DNA of 64,000 bases, taken from positions 4,960,001-5,024,000 of the forward strand of contig NZ_VIVK01000001.1 of the NCBI RefSeq assembly GCF_007828865.1, read 5' to 3'. The first letter of the stretch is position 1, and every line of letters begins with the position of its first letter. The notes beneath the pieces were generated by a model, which saw only the letters and a list, made by a program, of their open reading frames with translations, did no database searches and was not told where the DNA came from. This DNA is from Kribbella amoyensis (lineage in GTDB: Bacteria > Actinomycetota > Actinomycetes > Propionibacteriales > Kribbellaceae). Both the position numbers and the translations under genes were made by a program. Of the stretch, positions 14,486-22,553 are shown piece by piece.

Positions 14486-17400
14486 GTGGCAAAGGTCCGG
14501 GTCTACGAGCTCGCGAAGGAGCTCGGAGTTACCAGCAAGGTCGTCCTGACCAGGCTGAACGACATGGGAGAGTTCGTCCGATCGGCGTCCTCGACGATCG
14601 AGGCACCCGTAGTCCGTAGGTTGGCGGAGGAGTTCGAGAAGAACCCGCCGAAGAAGCGCGCGGCCAAGAAGGCCGCCGCCAGCACGTCCGCGGCGCCGCA
14701 GGCGACCGCACCGGTCACGCGAGCGGAGACCGCCGCGCCCAAGGCGCCGGCGACCCCCGCCGAGACCGCTCGGCCCGCGGCGAGTGCCGCGCCGGCCGCC
14801 GAGGCTCCGGCGGCCCCTGCGCCGAAGGCTCCGGCCACCCCGAGCGACGCCGCGCCGGTTGGTGCGACGGACGCCGCGCCGGCTGGTGCGACGCCCGCTC
14901 CGGCGGCGCCGGCCGCCGAGTCGCGGAGCAACACGCCCGAGACCGCTCGCGGTGGTGCCACCGGCACCGGTGCGGCGCGTCCGGGCCCGCGTCCTGGCCC
15001 CCGGCCGGGTCCGCGGACCGAGACCCCCACGCCGGGTGGGGCCCGTCCGGGTCCGGCCGGTGGGGGCAGCAGCAGCGGTCAGCCCGCGTTCGAGGCTCCG
15101 GCCGCGCGCGCCGAGGCTCCGGCCGAGAAGACCGCGCCGACGCCGGCTCCGGCTCCGGCCAAGCCCGCGACACCGGCTCCCGCTCCGCAGCGTCCGGCGG
15201 CCGACGCCGGTCGTCCGGCGCCGCGTCCCGGTGGTCAGGGTGCCGGCCCGCGCCCGGGTGCTCCGCGTCCGGCCGCGCCGGGTGGCGGTGGCCGTCCCGG
15301 TGCTCCCCGTCCGGGCGGCGGTCCGCGTCCGGGTGGTCAGGGCGGCGGAGGTGGCCGTCCCGGCGCCCCGCGGCCGGGCAACAACCCGTTCAGTTCCACC
15401 CAGGGCATGCAGCGTGGTGGCGGTCGTCCGGGTCCGGGTTCGAACGCTCCGGCGGGTGCGAGCCCGGCCGGGATGCCGCCGCGGCCTCCGCAGGCCCGCA
15501 GCGGTGGCGGCGGTTCGGACCGCCCGCGCTCCGGCGGTGTGCCGGGCGCCCCGCGGCCGAACCCGGCGATGATGCCGAAGTCCTCGGCCGGAACGTTCAC
15601 CGGTCGCCCGTCCGCTCCGGCGGGTGGCGGCGGCCGCGGCCGTCCGGGCGGTGGCCCGGGTGGTCCCGGTGGCGGTCCGCGCGGTGGTGGCGGTGGCGGC
15701 GGCTTCCGTCCCGGTGGCGGCGGCCCGAGCGGCCCGCCCGGTGGTGGCGGCGGTCGTCCGGGTCCGGGCAACCGCGGTCGCGGTGGGACCCAGGGTGCCT
15801 TCGGGCGTCCGGGTGGTCCGGCCCGGCGGGGTCGCAAGTCGAAGCGGGCCAAGCGCCAGGAATTCGACAACATGCAGGCTCCGGCCGTCGGTGGCGTGCG
15901 CGTCAAGCACGGCAACGGCGAGGTCGTGAAGCTGGCCCGCGGTGCGTCCCTGACGGACTTCGCCGAGAAGGTCGGCGCGGATCCGGCGTCGCTGGTGCAG
16001 GTGCTGTTCCACCTCGGCGAGATGGTGACCGCGACCCAGTCGGTCAACGAGGAGACCCTGCAGCTGCTCGGCACCGAGCTGGAGTACGACGTCCAGATCG
16101 TGTCCCCGGAGGACGAGGACCGCGAGCTGCTCGAGTCGTTCGACATCGACTTCGGGTCCGACGAGGGCGACGACTCCGACCTGGTCCAGCGGCCGCCGGT
16201 GGTGACCGTGATGGGTCACGTCGACCACGGTAAGACCAAGCTGCTGGACGCGGTCCGGCACGCGAACGTGGTCGCCAAGGAAGCCGGTGGCATCACCCAG
16301 CACATCGGTGCGTACCAGGTGACGACCGAGGTGGACGGCGCCGAGCGCGCCATCACCTTCGTCGACACCCCGGGTCACGAGGCGTTCACCGCCATGCGTG
16401 CCCGTGGTGCGCAGGCCACCGACATCGTCATCCTGGTGGTCGCGGCCGACGACGGCGTGATGCCGCAGACGATCGAGGCGCTGAACCACGCCCGGGCGGC
16501 GAACGTCCCGATCGTGGTCGCGGTGAACAAGATCGACGTCCCGAACGCGGACCCGAGCAAGGTGCGCGGTCAGCTGACCGAGTACGGCCTGGTGCCCGAG
16601 GAGTACGGCGGCGATACGATGTTCGTCGACGTCTCGGCGAAGTCGCGGATCAACATCGACGGTCTGCTCGAGAGCGTCGTGCTGACCGCGGACGCGGCGC
16701 TGGACCTGCGGGCCAACCCGAACATGCCGGCCCAGGGTCTGGCGATCGAGGCGCACCTCGACAAGGGCCGTGGTCCGGTGGCGACCGTGCTGGTGCAGCG
16801 CGGCACGCTGAAGGTCGGCGACTCGATGGTGGCGGGTCCGGCGCACGGCCGGGTCCGGGCCATGCTCGACGAGTACGGCAACAACGTCGAGGAGGCGACC
16901 CCGTCGCGTCCGGTCCTGGTCCTCGGTCTGACCGCGGTCCCGGGTGCGGGTGACAAGTTCCTGGTGGTCGACGACGACCGGATGGCCCGGCAGATCGCCG
17001 AGAAGCGGGAAGCCCGCGCTCGTGCGGCCGCCAACGCCAAGCGGCGCGCCCGTCGTACCCTCGAGGACTTCATGGCCTCGATGGAGAAGGGCGAGACGCA
17101 GGAACTGCTGCTCATCCTCAAGGGCGACGTGTCCGGTTCGGTCGAGGCGCTGGAGGACGCGCTGGTCCGGATCGAGGTCGGCGATGAGGTCAACCTGCGG
17201 ATCATCGACCGCGGTGTCGGTGCGATCAACGAGAACGACGTCAACCTGGCCATCGCGTCGAACGCCGTCATCATCGGCTTCAACGTGCGGCCGGCGGGCA
17301 AGGCCGGTGACCTGGCCGAGCGCGAGGGCGTGGATGTCCGGTACTACTCGGTCATCTACTCGGCGATCGACGACATCGAGGCCGCCCTGAAGGGCATGCT

Positions 17401-17713
17401 CAAGCCGATCTACGAGGAGGCCGTCCTCGGCCAGGCGGAGATCCGCGAGATCTTCCGCTCCTCGAAGGTCGGAAACATCGCCGGTTGCTGGGTGACCAGT
17501 GGTCTGCTCCGCCGCAACGCCAAGGTCCGGTTGATCCGGGACGGCGCGGTGGTGGTGGACAACACCGAGCTGTCGTCGCTGAAGAGGTTCAAGGACGACG
17601 CGTCCGAGGTCCGCGAGGGCTTCGAGTGCGGTCTGACCATCAACAACTTCAACGACATCAAGATCGGCGACGTCGTCGAGGCGTTCGAGCTGCGCGAGAA
17701 GCCGCGGAGCTGA
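14486..17713 (+). CDS. infB: Translation initiation factor IF-2
   Basis: 1075-residue IF-2, which brings fMet-tRNA to the 30S subunit. It starts at GTG 14486 with an IF2-N domain (KVRVYELAKELGVTSKVVL). A very long low-complexity linker, about residues 60-450, is first Ala/Pro-rich, then Gly/Pro/Arg-rich, which is typical of actinobacteria. The second IF2-N domain (about 495-560) precedes the GTPase domain: G1 GHVDHGKT near 576, G3 DTPGHEAF, G4 NKID. The C-terminal domains II-IV (ending FELREKPRS) are complete. GAGGGAGAG lies just ahead of the start. Confidence 0.97.
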   Translation: MAKVRVYELAKELGVTSKVVLTRLNDMGEFVRSASSTIEAPVVRRLAEEFEKNPPKKRAAKKAAASTSAAPQATAPVTRAETAAPKAPATPAETARPAASAAPAAEAPAAPAPKAPATPSDAAPVGATDAAPAGATPAPAAPAAESRSNTPETARGGATGTGAARPGPRPGPRPGPRTETPTPGGARPGPAGGGSSSGQPAFEAPAARAEAPAEKTAPTPAPAPAKPATPAPAPQRPAADAGRPAPRPGGQGAGPRPGAPRPAAPGGGGRPGAPRPGGGPRPGGQGGGGGRPGAPRPGNNPFSSTQGMQRGGGRPGPGSNAPAGASPAGMPPRPPQARSGGGGSDRPRSGGVPGAPRPNPAMMPKSSAGTFTGRPSAPAGGGGRGRPGGGPGGPGGGPRGGGGGGGFRPGGGGPSGPPGGGGGRPGPGNRGRGGTQGAFGRPGGPARRGRKSKRAKRQEFDNMQAPAVGGVRVKHGNGEVVKLARGASLTDFAEKVGADPASLVQVLFHLGEMVTATQSVNEETLQLLGTELEYDVQIVSPEDEDRELLESFDIDFGSDEGDDSDLVQRPPVVTVMGHVDHGKTKLLDAVRHANVVAKEAGGITQHIGAYQVTTEVDGAERAITFVDTPGHEAFTAMRARGAQATDIVILVVAADDGVMPQTIEALNHARAANVPIVVAVNKIDVPNADPSKVRGQLTEYGLVPEEYGGDTMFVDVSAKSRINIDGLLESVVLTADAALDLRANPNMPAQGLAIEAHLDKGRGPVATVLVQRGTLKVGDSMVAGPAHGRVRAMLDEYGNNVEEATPSRPVLVLGLTAVPGAGDKFLVVDDDRMARQIAEKREARARAAANAKRRARRTLEDFMASMEKGETQELLLILKGDVSGSVEALEDALVRIEVGDEVNLRIIDRGVGAINENDVNLAIASNAVIIGFNVRPAGKAGDLAEREGVDVRYYSVIYSAIDDIEAALKGMLKPIYEEAVLGQAEIREIFRSSKVGNIAGCWVTSGLLRRNAKVRLIRDGAVVVDNTELSSLKRFKDDASEVREGFECGLTINNFNDIKIGDVVEAFELREKPRS

Positions 17714-17723
17714 TCCGGGTACC

Positions 17724-17749
17724 GCCGCCGCGGCCACGGTCGCGGCGGC
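17724..17749 (+). terminator. Hairpin after infB
   Basis: GCCGCCGCG and its exact complement enclose an eight-base loop 10 bases after the infB stop. It may terminate or attenuate transcription into rbfA. Confidence 0.55.
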
Positions 17750-17781
17750 TGCCCGAGTGACCGAACGTCGAAGCAGTCGGG

Positions 17782-17827
17782 GTAACGTCCGCAGTGGCGG
17801 TTTTCGCGCCGCCGTTGCGGACGTTAC
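17782..17827 (+). repeat. Long hairpin between infB and rbfA
   Basis: Two 19-base arms (starting GTAACGTCCGCA) pair with only two mismatches around the loop TTTTCGCG. The right arm ends 25 bases before the rbfA start. It is longer than a usual terminator and could be an RNase III-type processing site, an attenuator or a protein-binding palindrome. Confidence 0.7.
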
Positions 17828-17852
17828 GCATGAATAGAGGGAGTGAGCCCGG

Positions 17853-18290
17853 ATGGGTGAAGCAAGGGCCAAGCAGCTGGCCGACCGGATCCAGGTCCTC
17901 GTCGCGGAGTTGCTGGAGCGCCGGGTGAAGGACCCGCGGCTGGGCTTCGTCACCGTGACCGACGCCCGGCTCACCGGTGACCTGCGCGAAGCCAGCATCT
18001 TCTACACGGTGTACGGCGACGAGCAGGCCCGCGCGGACACCGCTGCCGCGCTGGAGTCGGCCCGTGGGCTGATCCGCAGCGAGGTCGGCAAGGCGCTCGG
18101 CCTGCGGCACACCCCGAGCGTCGCGTTCTTCCTCGACGCCGTCCCGGAGAACGCCGGCCACATCGAGGAACTGCTCGCCAAGGCCCGCGAGGCCGACGCC
18201 GAGGTGGCCAAGTCGGCCGTGAACGCCCGCCCGGCCGGTGAGGCCGATCCGTACAAGCGCCGCGAGGACGATGACAGCGACGAAGACTGA
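17853..18290 (+). CDS. rbfA: Ribosome-binding factor A
   Basis: 145-residue RbfA, a 30S assembly factor of KH fold. Diagnostic parts are the N-terminal ARAKQLADRIQVLVAELLER, DPRLGFVTVTDARLTGDLR and the helix/loop LGLRHTPSVAFFLD. The C-terminal 25 residues are charged and acidic (REDDDSDED), as is common in actinobacteria. Its 3-prime end overlaps truB by 20 bases in another frame. Confidence 0.95.
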   Translation: MGEARAKQLADRIQVLVAELLERRVKDPRLGFVTVTDARLTGDLREASIFYTVYGDEQARADTAAALESARGLIRSEVGKALGLRHTPSVAFFLDAVPENAGHIEELLAKAREADAEVAKSAVNARPAGEADPYKRREDDDSDED

Positions 18291-19212
18291 CTCCGTGGTG
18301 ACCCCCGCACCGACGGGTTCCGTGGAACCGCCGGTTGCCGACGGCATCGTTGTGGTGGACAAGCCGGCCGGGCTGACCTCGCACACCGTGGTGGCGCGGA
18401 TCCGCAAACTGGCCGGCACCCGCAAGGTCGGCCACGCGGGCACCCTGGACCCGATGGCGACCGGCGTCCTGGTGGTCGGCATCAACCGGGCCACCCGGTT
18501 GCTCGGCCACCTCCAGCTCGCCGACAAGTCGTACGACGCCACGATCCTGCTCGGCGCGACCACGACCACGGACGACGCCGAAGGCACCATCGTCGACACC
18601 GCCGCACCGACCGCGGTCGGCGCGGTCACGGCCGAGGCGATCGAAGCGGCCGTCGCGGGATTCCGCGGCGAGATCTCCCAGGTGCCGTCGAAGGTGTCCG
18701 CGATCAAGGTCGACGGGCGCAGGGCGTACCAGCGGGTGCGCGACGGCGAAGAGGTCGCGTTGAAGGCTCGCAGCGTGACGGTCAGCCGGTACGACGTGAC
18801 CGATGTCCGGCCGGGTGTCGCCGCGATCGAGGTCGACGTCACGGTCGACTGCTCGAGCGGCACTTACATCCGCGCTCTGGCCCGCGATCTGGGGGCCGAG
18901 CTGGGGGTCGGCGGCCACCTGACGATGCTCCGGCGGACCCGGGTCGGATCGTTCGGGATGGACACGGCGCACACGTTGGAGGAGCTGGCGGAGGACTTCA
19001 CCTGGCTGCCGATCGCGCAGGTGGCGGGGGAGACGTTCCCCCGGTACGACGCGGATGCTGAGCAGGCGGCGGCCATCCGGACGGGGCGCCCGTTGTCCGG
19101 GCTGAAGCTGGAGCCGGGTCAGACAGCAATGTTCGACCCGTCGGGCGTCTTCCTGGCCCTCTACGAACCCCACGGCCCAGTAGCCAAACCAACAGCAGTC
19201 TTCGTGAGCTGA
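18271..19212 (+). CDS. truB: tRNA pseudouridine(55) synthase TruB
   Basis: 313-residue enzyme that makes pseudouridine 55 in the T-loop of tRNAs. The catalytic Asp60 lies in GHAGTLDPMATGVLVVG; the KVDGRRAYQRVRDGE and SSGTYIRALARDLG motifs follow. A PUA-like C-terminal part is present. ATG 18271 lies inside the rbfA end with GAGG just upstream; GTG 18294 and 18297 are alternatives. Translational coupling to rbfA is likely. In many relatives ribF follows directly; here it is 3.3 kb away. Confidence 0.95.
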   Translation: MTATKTDSVVTPAPTGSVEPPVADGIVVVDKPAGLTSHTVVARIRKLAGTRKVGHAGTLDPMATGVLVVGINRATRLLGHLQLADKSYDATILLGATTTTDDAEGTIVDTAAPTAVGAVTAEAIEAAVAGFRGEISQVPSKVSAIKVDGRRAYQRVRDGEEVALKARSVTVSRYDVTDVRPGVAAIEVDVTVDCSSGTYIRALARDLGAELGVGGHLTMLRRTRVGSFGMDTAHTLEELAEDFTWLPIAQVAGETFPRYDADAEQAAAIRTGRPLSGLKLEPGQTAMFDPSGVFLALYEPHGPVAKPTAVFVS

Positions 19213-19233
19213 CCACCTGACAAGTTGTCGGAC

Positions 19234-19260
19234 GGATGGCGCTGATGCAGCACGCCATCC
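19234..19260 (+). terminator. Terminator hairpin after truB
   Basis: GGATGGCG and CGCCATCC form a perfect 8-base-pair stem 22 bases after the truB stop codon. It probably ends the rimP-truB transcription unit. Confidence 0.6.
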
Positions 19261-19402
19261 CTCCAGCACCCCAGCACTGCAGGCGGGCGTCGGCCTCCAC
19301 CTCCCAGCCAGCCGAAGCATCGAGGCCTCGCCCGCTGGCGGCTTCCTTGACGGCTGGCGTGCTGCGGCGTGCGGTTTGCTGGAGCGCTTTCGTTTCGGTC
19401 GC

Positions 19403-19460
19403 TGGCGGGTTGTTTGGTGGGTGGCTTGTTGTAGGGGCGTTATCGGGCAAACAAGTCGAC
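19403..19460 (+). repeat. Diverged copy of the GGCGGGTTGTTGG repeat element
   Basis: GGCGGGTTGTTTGG (19403), GTTGTAGGGGCGTTA (19428) and GGGCAAACAAG (near 19446) match, in the same order and spacing, the three blocks of the palindromic element found three times in 46604-47614. The rest of 19213-19509 holds no gene that I can support; open frames through it have no ribosome site or family resemblance. Confidence 0.6.
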
Positions 19461-19509
19461 AGTGGGCGCCGGGTACTGCTCGTGTGCGGGTTCTGTCGGT
19501 GGGGGGCGT

Positions 19510-19523
19510 TAGCGTGCGTTCGT
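19510..19523 (+). promoter_or_regulatory. -10 box for a leaderless mRNA (LLM oxidoreductase)
   Basis: TAGCGT (19510-19515) lies eight bases before the ATG and there is no Shine-Dalgarno sequence, so transcription probably starts at or next to the start codon. Confidence 0.45.
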
Positions 19524-20387
19524 ATGAAGTATGGATTCGTGATGCCTTATGGGGATGCTCGTGCCGCGGCTGAGCTGGCTGGGATTGCGGAGGCTCATGG
19601 GTGGGACGGGTTCTTCGTCTGGGAGTCGATCTGGGGGATCGATGCCTGGGCGATGCTGGCCGCCGCCGCCATGACGACCGAGCGGATTCGGCTCGGGACC
19701 ATGCTCACGCCGCTGCCTCGGCGGAAGCCCTGGGATGTCGCCGGGCAGACTTCGACGGTCGACAACCTGAGCAACGGGCGGGTGATTCTTTCCGTCGGGC
19801 TCGGGGTGACCGGTGACGATCGGTTCTGGCTGTTCGAGGACGATCCCGGGCGCAAGGTCCGGGCCGAGCTGATGGACGAGTCGCTCGAGATGCTGCGGTA
19901 CCTCTGGCGGGACGAGGCCTTCGAGTTCACCGGCAAGCACTATCGCTCCCGGAAGATCGCGGACCTCATGCCGCCCGCTCCGCCGCCGCCCGTGCAGCAG
20001 CCGCGGATCCCGACCTGGGTGGTCGGTGCCTGGCCTCGACCGCGGTCGATGCGGCGGGCCGCCTTGCAGGACGGCTGGCTGCCGAACTTCGCTCCCGTCG
20101 TCGAGCCCGGCGAGAAGCCGGGGGAGCTGACCCCGAAGGAGCTGGCCGAGGGTGTCGAGTGGATCCGGAAGGAGCGCGCGGACCACGGGCTCTCGATGGA
20201 CGGCTACGACATCGTCAGCGAAGGCACCACCAAGGCCGACGACCCCGACGCCGCCGCAACCGTCCGCCCGTGGGCCGAGGCCGGCGCGACCTGGTGGATC
20301 GACGCCGACTGGTCCTCGATGGACCCGGTCGTCGTCCGCGCCGAAGCCGAGCGCCGCCTCACCGCCGGCCCACCCCGAATCGCCTGA
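19524..20387 (+). CDS. LLM-class flavin-dependent oxidoreductase
   Basis: 287-residue member of the bacterial luciferase/F420-dependent superfamily, TIM barrel. Visible: MKYGFVMPYGDARAAAELA at the N-terminus, GWDGFFVWESIWG, and TERIRLGTMLTPLPRRKPWDVA with the usual strand-3 pattern. The C-terminal third is shorter than in true luciferases. Actinobacterial members mostly use F420 or FMN to reduce or oxygenate small molecules; the substrate is unknown. The start at ATG 19524 is chosen because the protein begins exactly at strand 1; a longer frame to 19236 runs through a repeat. Monocistronic, probably leaderless. Confidence 0.88.
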   Translation: MKYGFVMPYGDARAAAELAGIAEAHGWDGFFVWESIWGIDAWAMLAAAAMTTERIRLGTMLTPLPRRKPWDVAGQTSTVDNLSNGRVILSVGLGVTGDDRFWLFEDDPGRKVRAELMDESLEMLRYLWRDEAFEFTGKHYRSRKIADLMPPAPPPPVQQPRIPTWVVGAWPRPRSMRRAALQDGWLPNFAPVVEPGEKPGELTPKELAEGVEWIRKERADHGLSMDGYDIVSEGTTKADDPDAAATVRPWAEAGATWWIDADWSSMDPVVVRAEAERRLTAGPPRIA

Positions 20388-20413
20388 GCGACCAGCCGGT
20401 TTCCGGGCGTGCG

Positions 20414-20425
20414 TAATCTGGTGGG
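20414..20425 (+). promoter_or_regulatory. -10 box for a leaderless mRNA (sir2)
   Basis: TAATCT (20414-20419) ends six bases before the GTG start of the Sir2 gene; no ribosome binding site is present. This fits a leaderless transcript. Confidence 0.55.
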
Positions 20426-21310
20426 GTGCGGTCGCGGCCTACTTTGAGTTGGACTCCTGGTCCTGAGGTGCTGGCGCTTGCGCCCGGGGCCTCGGATGTC
20501 GGGCCGTTGGCCGAGGTGGTCGCGCGGGGCCGGACCGTGGTCCTGTCCGGGGCCGGGATCTCCACCGAGTCCGGGATTCCCGACTATCGCGGCGAGACCG
20601 GCAGCCTGCGCACGCATACCCCGATGACGTACGGCGACTTCGTCGGCAGTCCGGGCGGGCGGCAGCGGTACTGGGCACGCAGTCACCTCGGGTGGCGGAC
20701 CATCGCTCGCGCTTCGCCCAACGACGGGCATCGCGCCGTCGCCACGCTGCAGGCCAGGGGGTACGTCGACGGCATCATCACGCAGAACGTCGACGGGCTG
20801 CACCAGGCCGGCGGGGCGCGCGACGTGGTCGAGCTGCACGGCAACCTGGATCGGGTGATCTGTTTGGGCTGCCAGGGGACATTCGGGCGGGAGGAGCTGG
20901 ATCGGCGGCTGCGCGCGGCGAACCCGGTGTTCGAGGCCGAGGCGACGCGGATCAACCCGGACGGGGACGTCGATCTACCGGAGGAGGCGGTCGCCGGGTT
21001 CCGGGTCGTCGAGTGCGCGCGCTGTGAGGACGGGGTGCTCAAACCCGATGTCGTGTTCTTCGGCGAGAACGTGCCGAAGAACCGCGTCGAACGCTGCTAC
21101 CGGCTGATCGACGCGGCGGACTCGGTTCTCGTCCTTGGGTCCTCGTTGACCGTGATGTCCGGGTTCCGGTTCGTCCGGTACGCGGCGAAGGCGGGCAAGC
21201 AGGTGCTGATCGTCAACCAGGGCATCACCCGCGGGGACCTTTACGCCACCCACCGGATCGACCTGCCGCTCGGCCAGGCCCTGACCGACCTCACCGCCGC
21301 CCTCAACTGA
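20426..21310 (+). CDS. Sir2-family NAD-dependent protein deacetylase
   Basis: 294-residue sirtuin. NAD-binding GAGISTESGIPDYR is at 42-55, TQNVDGLHQAGG at 119-130, the catalytic His138 in VVELHGN, and a zinc site from Cys146, 149, 197 and 200. KPDVVFFGENVP follows. The enzyme removes acyl groups from lysines (for example on acetyl-CoA synthetase in other bacteria) using NAD+, giving nicotinamide and O-acyl-ADP-ribose. The length and 50-residue spacing between the Cys pairs fit class II/SIRT4-like bacterial members. Single gene, ending at a strong convergent terminator. Confidence 0.94.
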   Translation: MRSRPTLSWTPGPEVLALAPGASDVGPLAEVVARGRTVVLSGAGISTESGIPDYRGETGSLRTHTPMTYGDFVGSPGGRQRYWARSHLGWRTIARASPNDGHRAVATLQARGYVDGIITQNVDGLHQAGGARDVVELHGNLDRVICLGCQGTFGREELDRRLRAANPVFEAEATRINPDGDVDLPEEAVAGFRVVECARCEDGVLKPDVVFFGENVPKNRVERCYRLIDAADSVLVLGSSLTVMSGFRFVRYAAKAGKQVLIVNQGITRGDLYATHRIDLPLGQALTDLTAALN

Positions 21311-21337
21311 CCCGATCAGCCAGTACGGGAAAAGAAC

Positions 21338-21376
21338 CGCCGGGCCGGGCCACGCGTGAAGTGGCCCGGCCCGGCG
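21338..21376. terminator. Bidirectional terminator between sir2 and SGNH hydrolase
   Basis: A perfect 16-base-pair inverted repeat (CGCCGGGCCGGGCCAC and complement) with loop GCGTGAA separates two convergent genes. Confidence 0.88.
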
Positions 21377-21398
21377 TCCGCCGTACGGTTGGAAAGGG

Positions 21399-22433
21399 TC
21401 AGCGTTGCGCGCCGGTCCGTAGGCGGTTCAGGGAGGCCTCGTAGGCCTGCGGCAGGTCGGCCTTCGCCGCCTGCCGGCTCAGCTCGCGGGCCTGCCGGGC
21501 GAACCCGGCCTGCTCCGCGGCGGTGACGGTCGGGTCGGCGCCGGTGAGCTGCTTGGCCGTCAGCAGCGCGACGCCGGCCTGACCCTCGAAGCGGGGGTGG
21601 TAGTTCAGGGCGCGGAGCAGGTTCACGTCCTTGCCCTGGATCCAGGCCTGGCCGTCCGGGGCGCAGGCGTCGTGGCCGGTGGACGGGCCGAAGGTGTCCA
21701 GGTACTGCGTGCCGGTCGCGCTCGCCGCGGACGCGACGGCCTTGTTCAGCTCCTGCTCGATCGAGTACAGGTACGCGTAGTCGCCGTCCGCGAACGGCAG
21801 GATGCTCGGACAGGTCCCGGAGGCGGGCGCGATCTGCGGGTAGCCGACCAGCACGATCGTTGCCTGCGGCGCCCTGGCTTTGATGCCGTTGGCAACATCC
21901 ACGATGCGGGCCTGGGTCTTGGCCAGGTCGGCCTTCAACGTGTCGACGCCGTTCACCGTGAACTTCTCCCGGCACGGGGACCCGGTCGGGTCGCTCGCCC
22001 GCAGCTTCGGGCAGGTGTCGATGATCCGGCCGAAGACGCCGAAGTCGTTCCCGCCGATGCCCAGCGTCACCAGGTCCGTGTCCGGGGTGAGCGCGTCGAA
22101 CTGCGGCGGGTTGCTGCCGAGCACGGTGTCCTGCGGCTCGGTCATGTTCGTGGTGTCCGCGCCTCCGCAGCTCACGTCGGTGAAGTCCGTGATCCGCAAC
22201 ATCGCGGCGACCAGCTTCGGGTAGTTGCTGGTCGAGCGCACGCAGCCGAGCGACAGCAGCTCGGGCAGCGGGACGAGCGGGGCCGAGGTGTACGAGTCAC
22301 CGAGCGCGACGTACTTCTGGTACGCCGGGGCGGCGTCCCGCGTCGGCGCGACGGCCTGGGCGGTGCTCGTGATCGACAACGTGCTCACGCTCACCAGCGC
22401 GGTCAGCGCGGCGGCGACGCGGTGGAATCTCAC
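21399..22433 (-). CDS. Secreted SGNH/GDSL-family hydrolase
   Basis: 344-residue exported esterase/lipase-like enzyme. The signal peptide is residues 1-28 (charged start VRFHR, hydrophobic core, AQA cleavage region). The catalytic Ser47 lies in ALGDSYTSAP; the oxyanion Asn is in GIGGNDFG; the C-terminal YHPRFEG supplies the probable catalytic His. Cys pairs (for example SLGCVRS with VSCGGAD) suggest disulfides, as in the Streptomyces scabies/SGNH esterase group. I choose GTG 22433 because GGGAGGT lies four bases upstream. Secreted lipid or carbohydrate esterase is the likely role; substrate unknown. Confidence 0.92.
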   Translation of the reverse strand: MRFHRVAAALTALVSVSTLSITSTAQAVAPTRDAAPAYQKYVALGDSYTSAPLVPLPELLSLGCVRSTSNYPKLVAAMLRITDFTDVSCGGADTTNMTEPQDTVLGSNPPQFDALTPDTDLVTLGIGGNDFGVFGRIIDTCPKLRASDPTGSPCREKFTVNGVDTLKADLAKTQARIVDVANGIKARAPQATIVLVGYPQIAPASGTCPSILPFADGDYAYLYSIEQELNKAVASAASATGTQYLDTFGPSTGHDACAPDGQAWIQGKDVNLLRALNYHPRFEGQAGVALLTAKQLTGADPTVTAAEQAGFARQARELSRQAAKADLPQAYEASLNRLRTGAQR

Positions 22434-22553
22434 AAGACCTCCCGGGGAAGCGACCAGTGCGCGGCCCACCCTAGGTTGAGTGAGCGCCTGATCACAAGGG
22501 GTGACCATGGACCTGCTGCGACGGATCGGCCGGTGGCATGGAATCCTGCTGTC

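Noticed and set aside
14039..17998. A 1319-codon open frame on the minus strand across infB
   Set aside because: It is a shadow created by the GC-rich, low-complexity IF-2 linker; it is Arg/Thr-rich with no domains, and infB on the plus strand is certain.
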